Below the pieces are notes generated by a model, which was not told where the DNA came from, made no database searches, and was given only the letters and a program-made list of their open reading frames with translations. A stretch of DNA of 64,000 bases from Eubacteriaceae bacterium (lineage in GTDB: Bacteria > Bacillota > Clostridia > Peptostreptococcales > Anaerovoracaceae), in the NCBI GenBank assembly GCA_902362805.1, contig CABIXY010000010.1, positions 1 through 64,000 on the forward strand. Direction: 5' to 3'. The translations under genes were made by a program, and so were the position numbers. Below, one piece after another: positions 62,688-64,000 of the stretch. Every line of letters starts with the position of its first letter. Position 1 is the stretch's first letter.

Positions 62688-63410
62688 ATGCTGAATATCG
62701 CCATTTGTGACGACGTCAGAGCAATCTGTCACTTTATCGAAAATGCGCTGATTCAATACACGCAAGCAAACAAAATACGCGCAGAGATTGAAGTCTTCTA
62801 TGACGGCACCGATCTTTACGATTTTATCTGCCGGGAACACGGTTTTGACCTGATCTATCTGGATATCGAAATGCCTTCCCTCAGCGGCATAGAACTGAGT
62901 CGGAACATCCGCAGCGTCCTCTGCGACAGCGATACCGAGATTGTCTTTGTATCGGGAACGACGCAATACGACCGACAGCTTTTCGATGTGCAGCCCCTCC
63001 ACTTCATCGCAAAACCAATTGATCCGCAGTTGGTCATCAAGGATTTGGAACTTGCAAGAAGGAGATGCGGCGATTTGGAGAAAACCCATATCTTTCAGAT
63101 TGGAAGAGACACCTTCCGAATTCCCTACAATCAGATTCTCTACTTCGAGAGCCGCAATCGCAAAATCACTGTCGTCACAGAAACGAACCTCTTTACCTAC
63201 TACGGCCAGCTGCAGAAAATCATTCCCTCCCTGCCCATTCAATTTTGTCGGATTCACAAATCCTACATCATCAACCTGCGCCGGGTCATGGAGTTTCACG
63301 CAGCTGCCGTCACGATGTCAGACGGTGCGGTTTTGTCCATCGGAGAGACTTATAAGCAAAGTTTCAAAGAGCACAAAAAAAGGCAATTACTCGAGGAGGA
63401 AGATGTATGA
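62688..63410 (+). CDS. LytTR-family response regulator (AgrA-like)
   Basis: 240 aa from ATG 62688 (MLNIAICDDVRAICHFIENA) with AAGGAGAAC upstream. Receiver domain (about 1-120) with phospho-acceptor Asp in DLIYLDIEMP; LytTR DNA-binding domain (about 140-240) including YFESRNRKITVVTETNLFTY and FCRIHKSYIINLRRVMEF. Overlaps the sensor gene by 4 nt. Controls genes in response to a peptide or surface signal. Confidence 0.92.
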   Translation: MLNIAICDDVRAICHFIENALIQYTQANKIRAEIEVFYDGTDLYDFICREHGFDLIYLDIEMPSLSGIELSRNIRSVLCDSDTEIVFVSGTTQYDRQLFDVQPLHFIAKPIDPQLVIKDLELARRRCGDLEKTHIFQIGRDTFRIPYNQILYFESRNRKITVVTETNLFTYYGQLQKIIPSLPIQFCRIHKSYIINLRRVMEFHAAAVTMSDGAVLSIGETYKQSFKEHKKRQLLEEEDV

Positions 63411-64000
63411 TATATCTCTATCTGCTTGTATCTGTTCTGACAGACGGATTTCTGACCTATCTAATTTATCAGTATTACCATCTGCTGTATCCCGTCGCGA
63501 ATCTGAGCAAAAGGTTCGAACTCTCTACTTATGTTTTGTTTTGGTGCGTCTCCACCCTTCTGCCCCTCCTTCACGTCAATTACTACGTCGGTTGGGGCCT
63601 TAAGCTGCTGCTCTGCCTTGGTCTGACTTTTATCTACCAATCAAAAACTGCCCGCAGAGTTTTATCCACAATCCTTCTAATTACGGTAATGCTGGCAGTA
63701 GAATATTTTTTGATCCGCCTATCCGGACGAATCCATCTGGGACTGTTCACGCCGCCAAGGTTCAACGCCACCTTTGGCCTGATTCTCTATGCCGTCATTC
63801 TCTGGCTGTTGTTTCTGCCCATTTCATTCTTAACAGAATACCGACAAAATCACCAGACTGCCTGGATTCGCTGGATTTCCAGCCTAATGACGCCAATTTC
63901 CATTTTGCTGCTGGTGGGTTTCTCCCTGCTAGTTGATATCAACGTCCTTTCGCGAGGTTCTAAGCTTCAGAATATTCCCCTATTTGCTGAGGTAAACGAC
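63407..64000 (+). CDS. GHKL-type sensor histidine kinase, N-terminal part (runs off the window)
   Basis: 198 codons without a stop up to the window end. About six hydrophobic segments (MIYLYLLVSVLTDGFLTYLI, VGWGLKLLLCLGLTFIYQSK, and so on), the pattern of AgrC/VirS-type sensors whose dimerisation and GHKL ATPase domains follow outside the window. ATG overlaps the regulator stop (ATGA). Kinase identity is inferred from the pairing. Confidence 0.72.
   Translation, partial: MIYLYLLVSVLTDGFLTYLIYQYYHLLYPVANLSKRFELSTYVLFWCVSTLLPLLHVNYYVGWGLKLLLCLGLTFIYQSKTARRVLSTILLITVMLAVEYFLIRLSGRIHLGLFTPPRFNATFGLILYAVILWLLFLPISFLTEYRQNHQTAWIRWISSLMTPISILLLVGFSLLVDINVLSRGSKLQNIPLFAEVND

Noticed and set aside
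63505..63535. tRNA T-arm-like GGTTCGAACT
   Set aside because: Lies inside the sensor kinase reading frame with no acceptor or anticodon arms around it.

Overview
The window reads as chromosome from an anaerobic, gut-type Clostridia member (Bacillota). Signs are strong AGGAGG-type ribosome binding sites, a scpA-scpB pair, a YkpA-type ABC-F protein, FadR-type GntR regulators, agr-like LytTR signalling, and many transporters for amino acids, betaines and organic acids. Family-XIII/Anaerovoracaceae-like clostridia are a plausible home, but no rRNA or other marker here proves it. No rRNA or tRNA genes, insertion sequences, CRISPR arrays or prophage modules were found.

Layout. 1-2.06 kb is a graveyard: an HsdS scrap, a broken AbiEii toxin, a winged-helix scrap and a broken DUF4085 gene. 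2.07-6.3 kb holds a LysR regulator divergent from an HpcH aldolase / SLC13 carrier / HMG-CoA-lyase-like operon. 6.3-14.9 kb has a DUF4143 ATPase with phased operator-like repeats, a TelA-XpaC pair, an HD protein, an ABC-F protein, shikimate kinase, a DNA glycosylase and PgeF. 15.0-20.7 kb is an AT-rich accessory stretch: a decayed DUF4143 ATPase, a 749-aa AAA_13/RloC-like ATPase, a RelB/ParE pair, and a secreted protein coupled to a small membrane protein. 20.8-25.7 kb is a CpXC-ScpB-ScpA-EamA-EamA-MtnA gene run.

26.1-40.2 kb is an amine and amino-acid block. It has three paralogous short FadR-type regulators, two leucine-dehydrogenase-like enzymes with N-terminal extensions, two near-identical NSS transporters, and a BCCT transporter with a non-pyrrolysine MttB homologue. 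GTGCAC-centred palindromes sit at several of the promoters. A TetR/ABC-2 exporter is embedded. 40.2-50.9 kb is largely housekeeping: two secreted lytic transglycosylases, PhzF, a subtilisin, MATE, a WecA/TagO-like transferase, dCMP deaminase, TruA, YhbY and a 7TM-GGDEF protein.

51.0-57.3 kb is the most interesting region. Reading on the minus strand it runs LysR, MFS, an FMN oxidoreductase with a zinc ribbon, a protein strongly resembling the Eubacterium ramulus chalcone isomerase, and an LVIVD beta-propeller. It looks like a flavonoid-conversion locus. A two-hairpin repeat occurs here as a 109-bp tandem array (52.5-52.9 kb) and as single copies at 54.7 and 59.7 kb. 57.4-64.0 kb carries a prepilin peptidase, an AspT/YidE-type transporter, an M1 metallopeptidase lipoprotein and a LytTR regulator with the start of its membrane sensor kinase, cut by the window end.
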